This document shows positions 24,585 to 34,097 of a DNA stretch of 51,100 bases, in pieces (within the stretch, counting starts at the first letter, position 1; the number at the start of each line of letters is the position of its first letter). Source of the stretch: Candidatus Cloacimonadota bacterium. Lineage in GTDB: Bacteria; Cloacimonadota; Cloacimonadia; Cloacimonadales; Cloacimonadaceae. A model generated the notes under the pieces. It was not told the DNA's origin. It saw only the letters and a list, made by a program, of their open reading frames with translations, and searched no databases. Location of the stretch: the NCBI GenBank assembly GCA_012522935.1, contig JAAYJN010000106.1, forward strand, positions 1 through 51,100, read 5' to 3'. A program made the position numbers and the translations under genes.

Positions 24585-27500
24585 ATGAGATTCCAACTTA
24601 CTTTGATAATACTGCTGGTAGCGTGTTTGCTGCCAGCTCATAGTGCACAGCGCATAGAACACACCGCCAGTGGCATCAGAACCTGGCTGGATTTTGCCCA
24701 AAGAGCGCCTGTGCCTGATAATAAAATACTGGATGAAGACGGCGTGGACACCACCAGCTTTAGCTCTCAAACCTATGCCCTGCCTTATCAGGACGTAAAC
24801 GTCGTCGTGAATAATATCAAGTGGAATGTGTTTGATACCCAAGGCAACCTGCTGTATCAAGAATCCCAACGCCACACAGAGACCGTGGAGGTGGCAAACA
24901 GCTTTACCTTCCGGGAAATGCGCGGCTTCACCATCCGCTTGCGCAATCAATTTGCCCAGGGAGATCTGCGTTACGTATTGTCCGACGTTGATTATAGCAT
25001 CAGCGGACAAGGCATCATCGAGCTGCCCTCCCGGGTATCCCCCGCTTTTGTGGATGCATACAAGATTTTGGCAGATAACTATGATAGCTCTTACTTACGT
25101 GGGCTACCTGTCTCCCGCCCCAAAATGCTCATCATCTCCCATCCCAACCTGGCTAATTATCAGCAGGATTTCATCAAGTGGAAAAAGTCACTTGGCTTTG
25201 ACGTGACTGTGGTTAACCGTGTGGATATCGGCGATACAGTCAATCAGATAAAGGCCTTTTTGACCTCCCACTATCACCAGCATCATCCCGATTATCTGAT
25301 GCTGTTTGGAGACGTCACGGGCAGCTATTCCATCCCCACCGCCTTCTTCCCCTCGCCAGAGTTTCAAGAAAACGATGCCGATGACCACCAATATGCACTC
25401 ATAGAAGGGGATGACTACTTCCCCGAGATGTTGGTGGGACGATTTTCCTTCAACGATATTTCCGAGCTGATGAGCATGGCAAACAAGACCATCGTCTTTG
25501 AAAAGTCTCCCTTCATGGGCAATACCAACTGGATGAAGCGCTCCATTGTGGTGGCTGGAAACTATGCCAGCGGCAACCTCCACCCCAGCACCCCCATCCA
25601 GATGTCCCGCTGGTTGCGTGATAAGATGCTGGATCATGGCTATGCCCAGGTGGATTCCGTTTTCTTCCCGCCCACCTATCCCGGCAATACAGAAATCGCC
25701 AGCGTTATCAACCAAGGCGTCCAATTTGTAAGCTACCGTGGCTGGGGCGATGCCAATGGCTGGCACTATCCCAGCTTCAAGGTTCCGGATGTGAGCTCCT
25801 TGGTAAATTACCAGCGGATGCCCATCGTCTATTCCATCGTTTGTAATACTGGAGACTTTGCCAACACGGTGAACCCCTGCTTTGGTGAAAAGTGGATGCG
25901 AATGGGAAGCGTGGCACAGCCCAACGGATGCGTGGGATTTGTGGGACCCTCAGACCTGCATACCAAGACCCGCTTCAACAATTCCATCTCCAGCGGAGCT
26001 TTCCGCAGCATCCTGGATTATGGAGTGCGCGGCTTTGGCTCCAGCGTGTTGATGGGCAAGATGGAGCTTTATAAGAACTTCCCCAACGATATCGGCCACA
26101 ACCAATACGTGGGCTTCTACTTCCACGTCTACAACCTGCTTTCCGATCCTTCCCTCAATATGTGGGTGTTGGTACCCAATACCATCTCCCCGGATTTACT
26201 GCCCGCCACCTACGCCTCCTCCTCCAGCCATATCACCATCACGGCTGCCCATCTGGAAGGCGCAATGGTATCCGGCACCAAAAACAACGAAACCTACACC
26301 TATGCCAGAATCGTTGACGGCACCGCCATCCTGCCTATCAACCCGCAGGAAGATGGCAACCTCACCATGACCATCTCCAAACCCAACTACGTCCCCTTGG
26401 TGAAGACCCTTACCAGCGAGGATGACGGCGGCTTGGCGATCATTGCCAACAGCGTCTCTGATGCCTTTATAGACCCCAATCAAAGCCTGAACGCCTCCCT
26501 CACCCTGCAAAACTTGGGTGAAGGCACCCTCTCCCTGGATTCTGTAACGATAGAAGGCAATGAAAAGCTGAGCGTCTCTCAGATAAACAACCCCTCCTCC
26601 ATCGCTCCGCAAGCTACAGCCCAGCTACAATTCACCATCAATGCTTCAGCCGATATCATCCCCCGTGAGCCTCTCGACCTGAATGTGCAGATCAATTCTC
26701 TGCCTGTAAAGAGCTTCAGACTTTGGGGCGGCGGAGCGGAATTTACCGTCACTGGCAATGAAGGCAATTACCCCATTGGAGAAAGCAGCACAGTGGAATT
26801 CACCATCTTCAACCACAGCCAAACCCCTGTAAATAACGCTTCCGTGCGTGTGATCACCCTCACAGAGGCAGCCACCTTCCCCACAGATGCCGTCTCTCTG
26901 GGTGCCATAGCTCCTGGGGAATCCAAGACCTTCACCAGCACCGTCTCAATAGGCGCTGAAGCTTGGAACGGCCGCCATATCCCCCTCAAAATGCAGCTTA
27001 CAGATAACAACTATAGCACGGAATTCTTCTATTCCCTCACCGCCGGCACCGTATCCACTTCCTCACCCACCGGTCCTGATGCCTACGGCTATTACGCCTA
27101 TGACAGCTTTGACCTTGGTTTCACCTCCACACCGGTTTATGAATGGGTGGAAATCGATCCCCTCTTGGGAGGCAACGCCTCCGTATTCCTTGATCCGGAT
27201 GATGCCTCAAAGGTGATAGACCTGCCCTTTACCTTCAGATTTTATGGCAGAGACTTTGATCAAATCACCATTTGCACCAACGGCTGGATCTCCATGGGCG
27301 CAACCGATATGGTGGATTTTTATAACCACTACATCCCCGCCGCCTTGGGTCCAAACTCCCTCATCGCCGCATACTGGGACGACCTCAAGGGCTTGCCCCT
27401 GGGCTATGATGAGGATAACAATCAAATCTTTGATAATATCAGAATCCTCTATTGGCACGACACGGCAAACAACCGCTTTATCGTGCAGTGGAACGATGCT

Positions 27501-28067
27501 TACAACCAATACAACCTCACCTCGCTGGAAAAGTTCCAAATCATGCTCTATCCCAAAGGCGGTGATGATGGCGATATCCTGATGCAATACCACACCATCG
27601 ACAACCCCGGCATGACCTCAAACTACTGCACGGTCGGCATCGAAAACCACAACCACACCGTGGGACTGGGCTACACCCATGGCAATGTTTACGATCCCAC
27701 TGCCACGCCTCTGCAACCCGGTTTGGCGATCAGATTCACCACCACTCCGCCCGATAATTACACGTCAAACGATGATGCCTTGCAGACGCCCGTGCTCAGC
27801 CTCTCCCAAAACTTCCCCAACCCCTTCAACCCCAGTACCACCATCTCTTTCCAGTTGTCACGCCCTGCCCATACCAGGCTGGCTGTTTACAACCTGAAGG
27901 GCCAATTGGTGAAAGTATTGGCAGATGGCAATCTGGGCGCCCACCAGCACGATTTTGTGTGGAATGGACTGGATGAAAAGGACGAGCCCGTAGCCTCCGG
28001 AATGTATCTCTACCGCCTCCACACCGATGGCAAGACCTTGCAACGCAAGATGCTGTTGATGAAATAA
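24585..28067 (+). CDS. Large secreted C25 (gingipain-like) protein with T9SS-type sorting domain
   Basis: 1160 residues: signal peptide (1-21), propeptide-like region, C25 peptidase-like domain at about 180-540, beta-rich Ig-like domains at about 545-815, another beta domain to about 1060, and a C-terminal sorting domain (about 1077-1160) with NFPNPFNPSTTISF, LAVYNLKGQLV and SGMYLYRL. In the peptidase, YRGWGDANGWHYPSF (387 = W, 394 = H) aligns with the gingipain GHG-catalytic segment. The Cys in SIVCNTGDF (C420) and the CFGE motif are conserved. The usual catalytic His is a Trp, so activity is uncertain. The ribosome site AAGGAGG precedes the ATG and a strong terminator follows. The protein is predicted to cross the outer membrane by T9SS and be released or attached. 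Confidence 0.88.
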   Translation: MRFQLTLIILLVACLLPAHSAQRIEHTASGIRTWLDFAQRAPVPDNKILDEDGVDTTSFSSQTYALPYQDVNVVVNNIKWNVFDTQGNLLYQESQRHTETVEVANSFTFREMRGFTIRLRNQFAQGDLRYVLSDVDYSISGQGIIELPSRVSPAFVDAYKILADNYDSSYLRGLPVSRPKMLIISHPNLANYQQDFIKWKKSLGFDVTVVNRVDIGDTVNQIKAFLTSHYHQHHPDYLMLFGDVTGSYSIPTAFFPSPEFQENDADDHQYALIEGDDYFPEMLVGRFSFNDISELMSMANKTIVFEKSPFMGNTNWMKRSIVVAGNYASGNLHPSTPIQMSRWLRDKMLDHGYAQVDSVFFPPTYPGNTEIASVINQGVQFVSYRGWGDANGWHYPSFKVPDVSSLVNYQRMPIVYSIVCNTGDFANTVNPCFGEKWMRMGSVAQPNGCVGFVGPSDLHTKTRFNNSISSGAFRSILDYGVRGFGSSVLMGKMELYKNFPNDIGHNQYVGFYFHVYNLLSDPSLNMWVLVPNTISPDLLPATYASSSSHITITAAHLEGAMVSGTKNNETYTYARIVDGTAILPINPQEDGNLTMTISKPNYVPLVKTLTSEDDGGLAIIANSVSDAFIDPNQSLNASLTLQNLGEGTLSLDSVTIEGNEKLSVSQINNPSSIAPQATAQLQFTINASADIIPREPLDLNVQINSLPVKSFRLWGGGAEFTVTGNEGNYPIGESSTVEFTIFNHSQTPVNNASVRVITLTEAATFPTDAVSLGAIAPGESKTFTSTVSIGAEAWNGRHIPLKMQLTDNNYSTEFFYSLTAGTVSTSSPTGPDAYGYYAYDSFDLGFTSTPVYEWVEIDPLLGGNASVFLDPDDASKVIDLPFTFRFYGRDFDQITICTNGWISMGATDMVDFYNHYIPAALGPNSLIAAYWDDLKGLPLGYDEDNNQIFDNIRILYWHDTANNRFIVQWNDAYNQYNLTSLEKFQIMLYPKGGDDGDILMQYHTIDNPGMTSNYCTVGIENHNHTVGLGYTHGNVYDPTATPLQPGLAIRFTTTPPDNYTSNDDALQTPVLSLSQNFPNPFNPSTTISFQLSRPAHTRLAVYNLKGQLVKVLADGNLGAHQHDFVWNGLDEKDEPVASGMYLYRLHTDGKTLQRKMLLMK

Positions 28068-28092
28068 ACTGCAATTACACAAGATAAATGAT

Positions 28093-28131
28093 GGAGTGGG
28101 ATTGCCTTCATTGGCGCCCACTCCTTTTTTT
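28093..28131 (+). terminator. Rho-independent terminator of the C25 peptidase gene
   Basis: GGAGTGGG (28093-28100) pairs with CCCACTCC (28117-28124), an 8-bp stem. A possible inner GCC/GGC helix is present, followed by seven T residues. Confidence 0.9.
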
Positions 28132-28185
28132 GCTTGACCTCAAAACGCTTTGTTTTACATTGCCCAAAACAAATTTAAGGATTTC

Positions 28186-30501
28186 ATGATGAAAAGAATA
28201 TTGATTCTATTATCTGTCTGCTTGCTCGCATTCTCCGTGCAAGGCAGTGTGATACCACGCTATATCATCGGCGCATACAGCCAATACCAGCTTCACAATG
28301 CCCACCAAACAGAGGAAGTATTTTCAGAATTGGCACAGCTGTTGGATGATGCAGGGTTCAACACCATGCTCTATTCCACCTACTATCAGGAGGTGATAAA
28401 TGGCAGGTTGGAGTCAGCTCTCAAAGCCCTCAATGAATATCAGATGGGCTCCATCATCGACGATTGGGCTTTTGATCCAAACCGTCCCGTGGGCGTCACC
28501 GCCATGGCAAATGGAAACTATCTGAAAATGGAAGCCGAATACCATTGGTCTCCCCAGGCGGAAAGATACAATCCGGAAGCTTTCCAGGGTGATAAGGCAG
28601 AAAACGACCTTTACAACATGGTATTCCGTCATGACACTGGCAGGCGTTCCTCTGCTGATCAGACAGCATATTCCAATTCCTTCGCTTGGATTTGTGATGC
28701 CAAACAAGGCGATAAAGCCGGTGTGGCACTCAGTGATCCACGCTTCAGATGGAAGCCGGATAACACCCAATACCCCCGCCTCCTTTCCTATGACCTCAAG
28801 TTTTTCCCCACCGCGCGGGATAACAGGCTCTACCTAAGGTTTGCCCTCAATTGGCAGGATTTGCCCGCCAATGCTCGTGTGGCAGAGGTAAAGCTCTATG
28901 TGCTCAGAAACACTCAGTTTAAGAGCAACCAGGATGGGCTGCACGGGCTCTATCCATCCTCCGCTTATCAACAGCTGCCACTATATTCCACCCAACCTGA
29001 TCTATACGACACCCTCATCCTGAACCAAAATATAGCCCAAATACCCAAAGACCCTGATACCGGTGCCTTGATTTTGGAATACTACACCCCCATCCCCCAG
29101 CCCGGCTCCAAGGAACATGCAGAGCTGATCACCTCAGATTATTTCAACCACCTCTCCCCTCATGTCTATTGGTTTGGCCAAGGCAGGCTGGAGCTGGATT
29201 ATGTGGAGCTGGAAGACAATATCTTCCGTGCCCTCAAAGCTGCCCATGACCCTCTCAAAGACAGGCTGGAAGATAGATTGAAAGAATACACCGCCATCCC
29301 TGGCTCAAATTCCATCCTCTATTTTTATGGCAAAGATGAACCGTCTCAGGGACAATTTGCCACCTATAAGCTCCTGAAGGGCTTTTTGGAGGATCGTGGC
29401 TATGGGATCATCACCGCCACCCACTTGGAAAATATGTCTTATAAAAAAGGTGACCAGCTTCCCGATTACTTTCACTTTGGATTATTTCTGCAAGAGGCAA
29501 ATCCATCCGTGGTAATGCTGGACGCCTATCCCCTGCAGGAATGGGGCAGCGGCGCCGGCACCTTGCTGCGCTGGAACCAGGATTTTGACCACGTACTATT
29601 TGTGCAAAACAGAATCCAAAACTATGTCTGTAATAACTACCACGTTTTGGCAAGCTCTGTAAAAGGACCCGATGCCCTCAGCAGAAACACCGACCTCTTT
29701 TTTGTGCCACAAACCTTTGGCGAAAAGTTTGAACCAGTGGAAAGTGCTGAGTGGCGCTATTTTATGCCTCCGCTCAGCATGCAAAAATGCCTGCAATTGC
29801 TCCCCCTCTGCTATGCCGCTGATGGGATTATTGATTTTGCCCTCACCTCAAACAGGGATCAGAGCTTTCCAGCCGGAGAACGCAGCTTCAGACGCCTCAC
29901 CCCCATCTCTCACAAAGAAAACTATCTCCAGCCTCAAATCCATGACAACGAATCGTTCTATCAAAACCTCATGGAAGCCAACGCCAAAATCAAGGTCTAT
30001 GGTCCCATCATCTCCCGCCTTCACTGGCAGGATGCAAACACCCTGATGATAGACGGCAAAAGCTCCAGCAGCAAATTAGCACGATACAAGCTCAAGAGTC
30101 TGGGAGTGGTACAGAAGAAGAACGGACCCTACGAGGGCTACCTCGAGTGTGGCTATTATCTGGATGACGAAGACGTCCCCTCTTTGATGGTGGTCAATCG
30201 CCGGGCTGTGTATAGAACGGAAGGCGAGGGATCCGCACCCTGGAATGTGGAAGAGCATTTCCAAGACGCCGATCCTCAGACTTTGCGTGTGGTGTTGGAC
30301 AAATCCACCTTTGGAGACAAGGATTACGGTTTGTACGATCCCTTTATGAGGCACACTATCATCAGCGATGATGATGTATACGATATTGAGATTGCCGCTG
30401 GCGATGGCATCCTTTTGCAATTGGTGGAAGTGGTAAAGCTGCAATCCCAACAGCCAGCCAAAAAGCGCAGTTGGTTCAAGCAGCTCTTTGGCATCAAATA
30501 G
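28186..30501 (+). CDS. Large exported protein of unknown function, possibly a TIM-barrel glycosidase relative
   Basis: 771 residues from ATG 28186 (28189 is equally possible; AAGGA at 28177-28181). The longer frame from 28150 would put 12 residues before an obvious signal peptide (core ILILLSVCLLAFSVQ). Mature residues open with IPRYIIGAYSQYQLH, and LLDDAGFNTMLYSTYY looks like the first barrel turns of glycoside-hydrolase-type proteins. SILYFYGKDEPSQGQF near 384 and VVMLDAYPLQEW recall the acidic DEP motif and strand ends of DUF4091-like glycosidases. The C-terminus is basic (KKRSWFKQLFGIK). No sorting domain is seen. The assignment is inference from pattern only. A TTGACC box lies at 28134. 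Confidence 0.75.
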   Translation: MMKRILILLSVCLLAFSVQGSVIPRYIIGAYSQYQLHNAHQTEEVFSELAQLLDDAGFNTMLYSTYYQEVINGRLESALKALNEYQMGSIIDDWAFDPNRPVGVTAMANGNYLKMEAEYHWSPQAERYNPEAFQGDKAENDLYNMVFRHDTGRRSSADQTAYSNSFAWICDAKQGDKAGVALSDPRFRWKPDNTQYPRLLSYDLKFFPTARDNRLYLRFALNWQDLPANARVAEVKLYVLRNTQFKSNQDGLHGLYPSSAYQQLPLYSTQPDLYDTLILNQNIAQIPKDPDTGALILEYYTPIPQPGSKEHAELITSDYFNHLSPHVYWFGQGRLELDYVELEDNIFRALKAAHDPLKDRLEDRLKEYTAIPGSNSILYFYGKDEPSQGQFATYKLLKGFLEDRGYGIITATHLENMSYKKGDQLPDYFHFGLFLQEANPSVVMLDAYPLQEWGSGAGTLLRWNQDFDHVLFVQNRIQNYVCNNYHVLASSVKGPDALSRNTDLFFVPQTFGEKFEPVESAEWRYFMPPLSMQKCLQLLPLCYAADGIIDFALTSNRDQSFPAGERSFRRLTPISHKENYLQPQIHDNESFYQNLMEANAKIKVYGPIISRLHWQDANTLMIDGKSSSSKLARYKLKSLGVVQKKNGPYEGYLECGYYLDDEDVPSLMVVNRRAVYRTEGEGSAPWNVEEHFQDADPQTLRVVLDKSTFGDKDYGLYDPFMRHTIISDDDVYDIEIAAGDGILLQLVEVVKLQSQQPAKKRSWFKQLFGIK

Positions 30502-30515
30502 TTTCTCGCCCATTG

Positions 30516-30588
30516 CTTGCCTATAAGCCTCCCTTGTACCACCCTTGTCTCACCCTTGTCCAGACAAAGGAGAGACAAGGGTGGTTAA
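30516..30588 (+). repeat. Phased palindromic repeat, copy 3
   Basis: CCCTTGT starts at 30531, 30542 and 30553, then ACAAAGG at 30564 and ACAAGGG at 30575. All are exactly 11 bp apart, in the same orientation as copy 2 and with the same off-consensus fourth unit. The left flank shares only AGCCT with copy 2. It lies 15-90 bp after the exported protein's stop. Confidence 0.88.
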
Positions 30589-30719
30589 TGAGGAAGAACC
30601 AGCCAAAAGCAATGCCGGACATCCGGTTTTGATGCTTGCACACAAAACAATTGACAAAAGCGGGCAGATTAAAAATGTGCCTGTAATAGAATATAAATTA
30701 TTCCAAGGAGTAATAAACA

Positions 30720-31664
30720 ATGAAAAACATCTTAGTAATCGGCGCTGCCGGGCAAATCGGCTCTGAGCTTGTCCCTTATCTGAGAAACATTTACGGAGAA
30801 AGCCACGTGGTGGCTACCCTGCACTCTACCAAAAATCCGGACCTAATGAATGCCGGCCCCTTCGAGATTTTGGATGCCACAGATGCCAACGCTTTGGCAG
30901 CAGTGGTGCGCAAATACAACATCGACACCATCTTCAATTTGGTTGCCGTTCTTTCCGCCAAAGGTGAAGCAGATCCCTACCTATCCTGGCGCATCAATAT
31001 GGGCGTTCATTTCAACGCCTTGGAGATTGCTCGCGAGATCAAAGGTGCCGTCTTCACACCCTCTTCCATCGGTGCATTTGGACCCACCACCCCGTTGGAC
31101 AACACTCCCCAGGATACCATCATGCGCCCCACCACCATCTACGGTGTTTCCAAGGTGGCAAGTGAGCTTTTGGCAGATTATTATCACCTCAGATTTGGCG
31201 TGGATGCTCGTGGACTCCGCTATCCCGGCATCATCAGCTATGTAACCCTTCCCGGTGGTGGCACCACAGATTACGCCGTGGAAATCTATTACAAAGCCTT
31301 GGAAGAAGGCAAATACACCTGCAACCTGCCCGCAGGAACATATTTGGACATGATGTATATGCCGGATGCCTTGAGAGCAGCCGTGGAATTGATGGAAGCT
31401 GACCCCTCCAAACTCATCCACCGCAATTGCTTCAACGTGACAGCCATGAGTTTTGATCCCGAAACCATCGCCGCAGAAATCCGCAAGCATATCCCCGATT
31501 TTGCTCTGGATTATAATGTGGATCCCGTAAAGAAAGCCATTGCCGATAGCTGGCCAAACTATATGGACGATAGTGCTGCCACCAAGGAATGGGGCTGGAA
31601 ACCAGAGTATAACCTGGAAGCCATGACCGCCGATATGCTGGAAAAGCTGAGAGCTCGCAAGTAA
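30720..31664 (+). CDS. L-threonine 3-dehydrogenase, short-chain (SDR/epimerase-like) type
   Basis: 314 residues. The NAD-binding motif VIGAAGQIGSELV is at about 5-17. The catalytic Tyr-x3-Lys is Y141-K145 in IYGVSKVASE. The substrate-side signature GLRYPGIISY followed by PGGGTTDYAVEIYYKAL is characteristic of the bacterial and animal extended-SDR threonine dehydrogenases rather than of the zinc-dependent type. It oxidises L-threonine to 2-amino-3-ketobutyrate with NAD+, feeding glycine and acetyl-CoA. No 2-amino-3-ketobutyrate CoA ligase gene is in view. The ribosome site AAGGAG lies before the ATG and a TTGACA box at 30651. The next gene follows after 11 bp. Confidence 0.9.
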   Translation: MKNILVIGAAGQIGSELVPYLRNIYGESHVVATLHSTKNPDLMNAGPFEILDATDANALAAVVRKYNIDTIFNLVAVLSAKGEADPYLSWRINMGVHFNALEIAREIKGAVFTPSSIGAFGPTTPLDNTPQDTIMRPTTIYGVSKVASELLADYYHLRFGVDARGLRYPGIISYVTLPGGGTTDYAVEIYYKALEEGKYTCNLPAGTYLDMMYMPDALRAAVELMEADPSKLIHRNCFNVTAMSFDPETIAAEIRKHIPDFALDYNVDPVKKAIADSWPNYMDDSAATKEWGWKPEYNLEAMTADMLEKLRARK

Positions 31665-31675
31665 TTTGAAATAAT

Positions 31676-32668
31676 ATGAAACTCAAGCTTGGCATAGCCG
31701 GTGTGGGCTATCTGGGACGTCATCATGCACGCAAATTCAGCGCCATGGCAGGCGTGGATCTGTGTGGTGTTTATGACGTTAACCCTGATAATGCCAAACA
31801 GATAGCCGAGGAGCTAAACCTGCATATTTTCAGCAGTTACGACGAGCTTTTGGCGGCTTGCCAGGCGGTGGATATCGTAGCCACCACCTCTGCCCACTTT
31901 GAGCTGGCACACCAAGCTTTGCAAGCGGGCAAGCACGTGTTTGTGGAAAAACCCATCACGGCAGAGCTGGCACAAGCCAAAACTCTGGTGGAGGTGGCTG
32001 CCCAGAACAAGCTGATCTTGCAGGTGGGGCATATCGAGCGTTTCAATCCGGTGATCTTGGCAGTGGAAGAGGAAATCAAAAACCCGATGTTCATCGAATC
32101 CCACCGCCTTTCCACCTTCCAGCCGCGAGGCACCGATGTGCCTGTGGTCTTGGATTTGATGATCCATGATATCGATCTCATCCTGGACTTTGTGGATAGC
32201 CCCGTAAAGGATATCCATGCCAGCGGTGTGGGGATTCTGACGCCCAGCATTGATATAGCCAATGCGCGCATAGAATTTGCCAACGGCGCCATCGCCAATG
32301 TAACCTCCTCCCGCGTGAGCATGAAGCAGGAGCGGAAGATTAGGTTTTTCCAGAAGGACGCTTATTTCTCCTTGGATTTTGGTGCCAAGCACGCCACGGT
32401 CTTAAAGCGAGCCCCTGATGCCTTGAAGTATCTGCCCCGCATCCTTGCCGGAGATAAAGACATCAAGGCAGAGCATCTGGTGGATATACGCAATTTTGAC
32501 CTTTCCGATACGAACAAGGATGCCCTCACCCTTGAGCTGGAAAGCTTTGTAAACAGTGTATTAAACGATAAACTGCCGATAGTGGACGGCCGTGCAGGCA
32601 GCCGCGCCTTGGAAGTGGCACTGCGCATCATAGAAACCATAGGTACCCAACCAAGAACACATATATGA
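31676..32668 (+). CDS. Gfo/Idh/MocA-family NAD(P)-dependent oxidoreductase
   Basis: 330 residues. The Rossmann motif GIAGVGYLGRHHARKF is at about 5-20. The family lysine motif is HVFVEKPIT, with EKP near 97, and the HIERFNP segment and VLDLMIHDIDLIL carry the substrate-side histidine. The sequence style (GxGYLGRHH, VGHIERFNP, LMIHDID) resembles members found with lipid A or UDP-GlcNAc metabolism such as UDP-GlcNAc 3-dehydrogenase, but no lpx gene is near. It lies between the threonine dehydrogenase (11-bp gap) and AsnRS (9-bp gap), which suggests one transcript. Substrate is not determined. Confidence 0.85.
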   Translation: MKLKLGIAGVGYLGRHHARKFSAMAGVDLCGVYDVNPDNAKQIAEELNLHIFSSYDELLAACQAVDIVATTSAHFELAHQALQAGKHVFVEKPITAELAQAKTLVEVAAQNKLILQVGHIERFNPVILAVEEEIKNPMFIESHRLSTFQPRGTDVPVVLDLMIHDIDLILDFVDSPVKDIHASGVGILTPSIDIANARIEFANGAIANVTSSRVSMKQERKIRFFQKDAYFSLDFGAKHATVLKRAPDALKYLPRILAGDKDIKAEHLVDIRNFDLSDTNKDALTLELESFVNSVLNDKLPIVDGRAGSRALEVALRIIETIGTQPRTHI

Positions 32669-32677
32669 GGTAACAAA

Positions 32678-33973
32678 TTGACATATATACAAGTTAAAGA
32701 TATTCCCAACCATCTGGATCAAACGGTTAGCCTGCGTGGTTGGGTGAGAAATATTCGCCATAGCGGCAAGCTGCTTTTTATCATCTTTAGGGATGGGACA
32801 GCAGATTTGCAGTGTGTGGCGTTCCGTCCGGAGATAGGCGATGAAAAGTTTGAGCTGGCACGCAAATTGACCATCGAATCCTCCGTGATCATCACCGGCA
32901 TCCCCAAGCCTCATCAAAAGCTGGAGGGGCAATATGAGCTGGCTATTCAAGACGTTCAGCCGGTGCAGATTTCGCCGGAATACCCAATAGGAAAAAAAGA
33001 GCATGGACCAGACTTTTTGCTCTCCAACCGCCATCTCTGGCTGAGAGCTCCCAAGCAATGGGCACTGCTGAGGCTGCGTCACACCATCTACTATGCCATC
33101 TGTGACTACCTCAATCAAAATGGCTTTTTCCGCTTTGATTCCCCCATCCTCACGCCCAACGCCTGCGAAGGCACCACCACCCTCTTTGAATTGGAATATT
33201 TTGACGAAGGAATGGCATACCTCTCCCAAAGTGGGCAATTATACTTGGAAACAGGGATTATGAGCCTGGGGCGGGTGTATGATTTTGGTCCTGTATTCCG
33301 CGCTGAACGCTCCAAAACCCGTAAGCATCTCACAGAATTCTGGATGATGGATGCCGAAGCCGCATGGGTGGAGCATGAAGAAAATATGCAGATACAGGAA
33401 GGGCTGATCCGCTATGTGATTCGCACCTGCCTGGAGCGCTGTGACGCAGAACTCACCATTTTGGAACGTGATAAGGAAGTACTAAAGGCTGCAGATGCAC
33501 CGTTTAAGCGGATGACACACTATGAAGCCATCGAATATCTGCGCTCCAAAGGCAGCCAGATTACCCAGGGCAGCGATTTTGGTGCAGCCGATGAAACCCT
33601 GCTCACCGAAGGCTCTCCAGTGCCCATCTTTGTGGAGAAATGGCCCAAGGAAATCAAATCCTTCTATATGAAGCGTGATCCGGAAAACCCCAATCTGGTA
33701 TTGGGAGATGACCTCATCGCACCGGAAGGATTTGGCGAAATCATCGGTGGCAGCCAGCGTGAAGACGATTATGACCTCCTGCTCAAACGAATGCAGGACG
33801 AGAAGATGCCCATCGAGGAATACCAATGGTTTTTGGATATGCGCAAATATGGAAGCGTGCCCCACAGTGGATTTGGCGTGGGCCTGGAAAGACTGATTAC
33901 CTGGATTAGCGGCATCCACCATATCCGTGAAACCATCCCCTTCCCACGTATGTTATACAGGATATACCCATAA
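32678..33973 (+). CDS. asnS: Asparaginyl-tRNA synthetase
   Basis: 431 residues starting with TTG at 32678. GAGG (32667-32670) lies 7 nt before it and no nearby ATG fits. The N-terminal OB-fold anticodon-binding domain covers about 1-105 (VSLRGWVRNIRHSGKLLFIIF). The class II catalytic domain has motif 2 in FGPVFRAERSKTRKHL and motif 3 in GFGVGLERLITWISG. FYMKRDPENP is the AsnRS-type replacement of the AspRS signature, which decides the amino-acid assignment. It charges tRNA-Asn with asparagine. It is the last gene of the tdh-oxidoreductase-asnS run and is followed by a long hairpin. Confidence 0.92.
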   Translation: MTYIQVKDIPNHLDQTVSLRGWVRNIRHSGKLLFIIFRDGTADLQCVAFRPEIGDEKFELARKLTIESSVIITGIPKPHQKLEGQYELAIQDVQPVQISPEYPIGKKEHGPDFLLSNRHLWLRAPKQWALLRLRHTIYYAICDYLNQNGFFRFDSPILTPNACEGTTTLFELEYFDEGMAYLSQSGQLYLETGIMSLGRVYDFGPVFRAERSKTRKHLTEFWMMDAEAAWVEHEENMQIQEGLIRYVIRTCLERCDAELTILERDKEVLKAADAPFKRMTHYEAIEYLRSKGSQITQGSDFGAADETLLTEGSPVPIFVEKWPKEIKSFYMKRDPENPNLVLGDDLIAPEGFGEIIGGSQREDDYDLLLKRMQDEKMPIEEYQWFLDMRKYGSVPHSGFGVGLERLITWISGIHHIRETIPFPRMLYRIYP

Positions 33974-33999
33974 GATATTATATTGATAATAAACAAAAT

Positions 34000-34058
34000 A
34001 GCAATAGCCATATAATGTATTGCCTCAAATGTGAGGTGTTATTATATGGCTTATTGCT
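34000..34058. repeat. Long imperfect hairpin between asnS and the aminotransferase gene
   Basis: AGCAATAGCCATATAAT (34000-34016) pairs with ATTATATGGCTTATTGCT (34041-34058) with one bulged base. An inner CCTCA/TGAGG stem (34023-34027, 34032-34036) encloses AATG. There is no T-run. It could be an end-of-transcript or leader structure, or a small mobile repeat. Confidence 0.7.
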
Positions 34059-34097
34059 TATTAGATGATAATAAATAGAAAATAAATAGAGGTAAGA

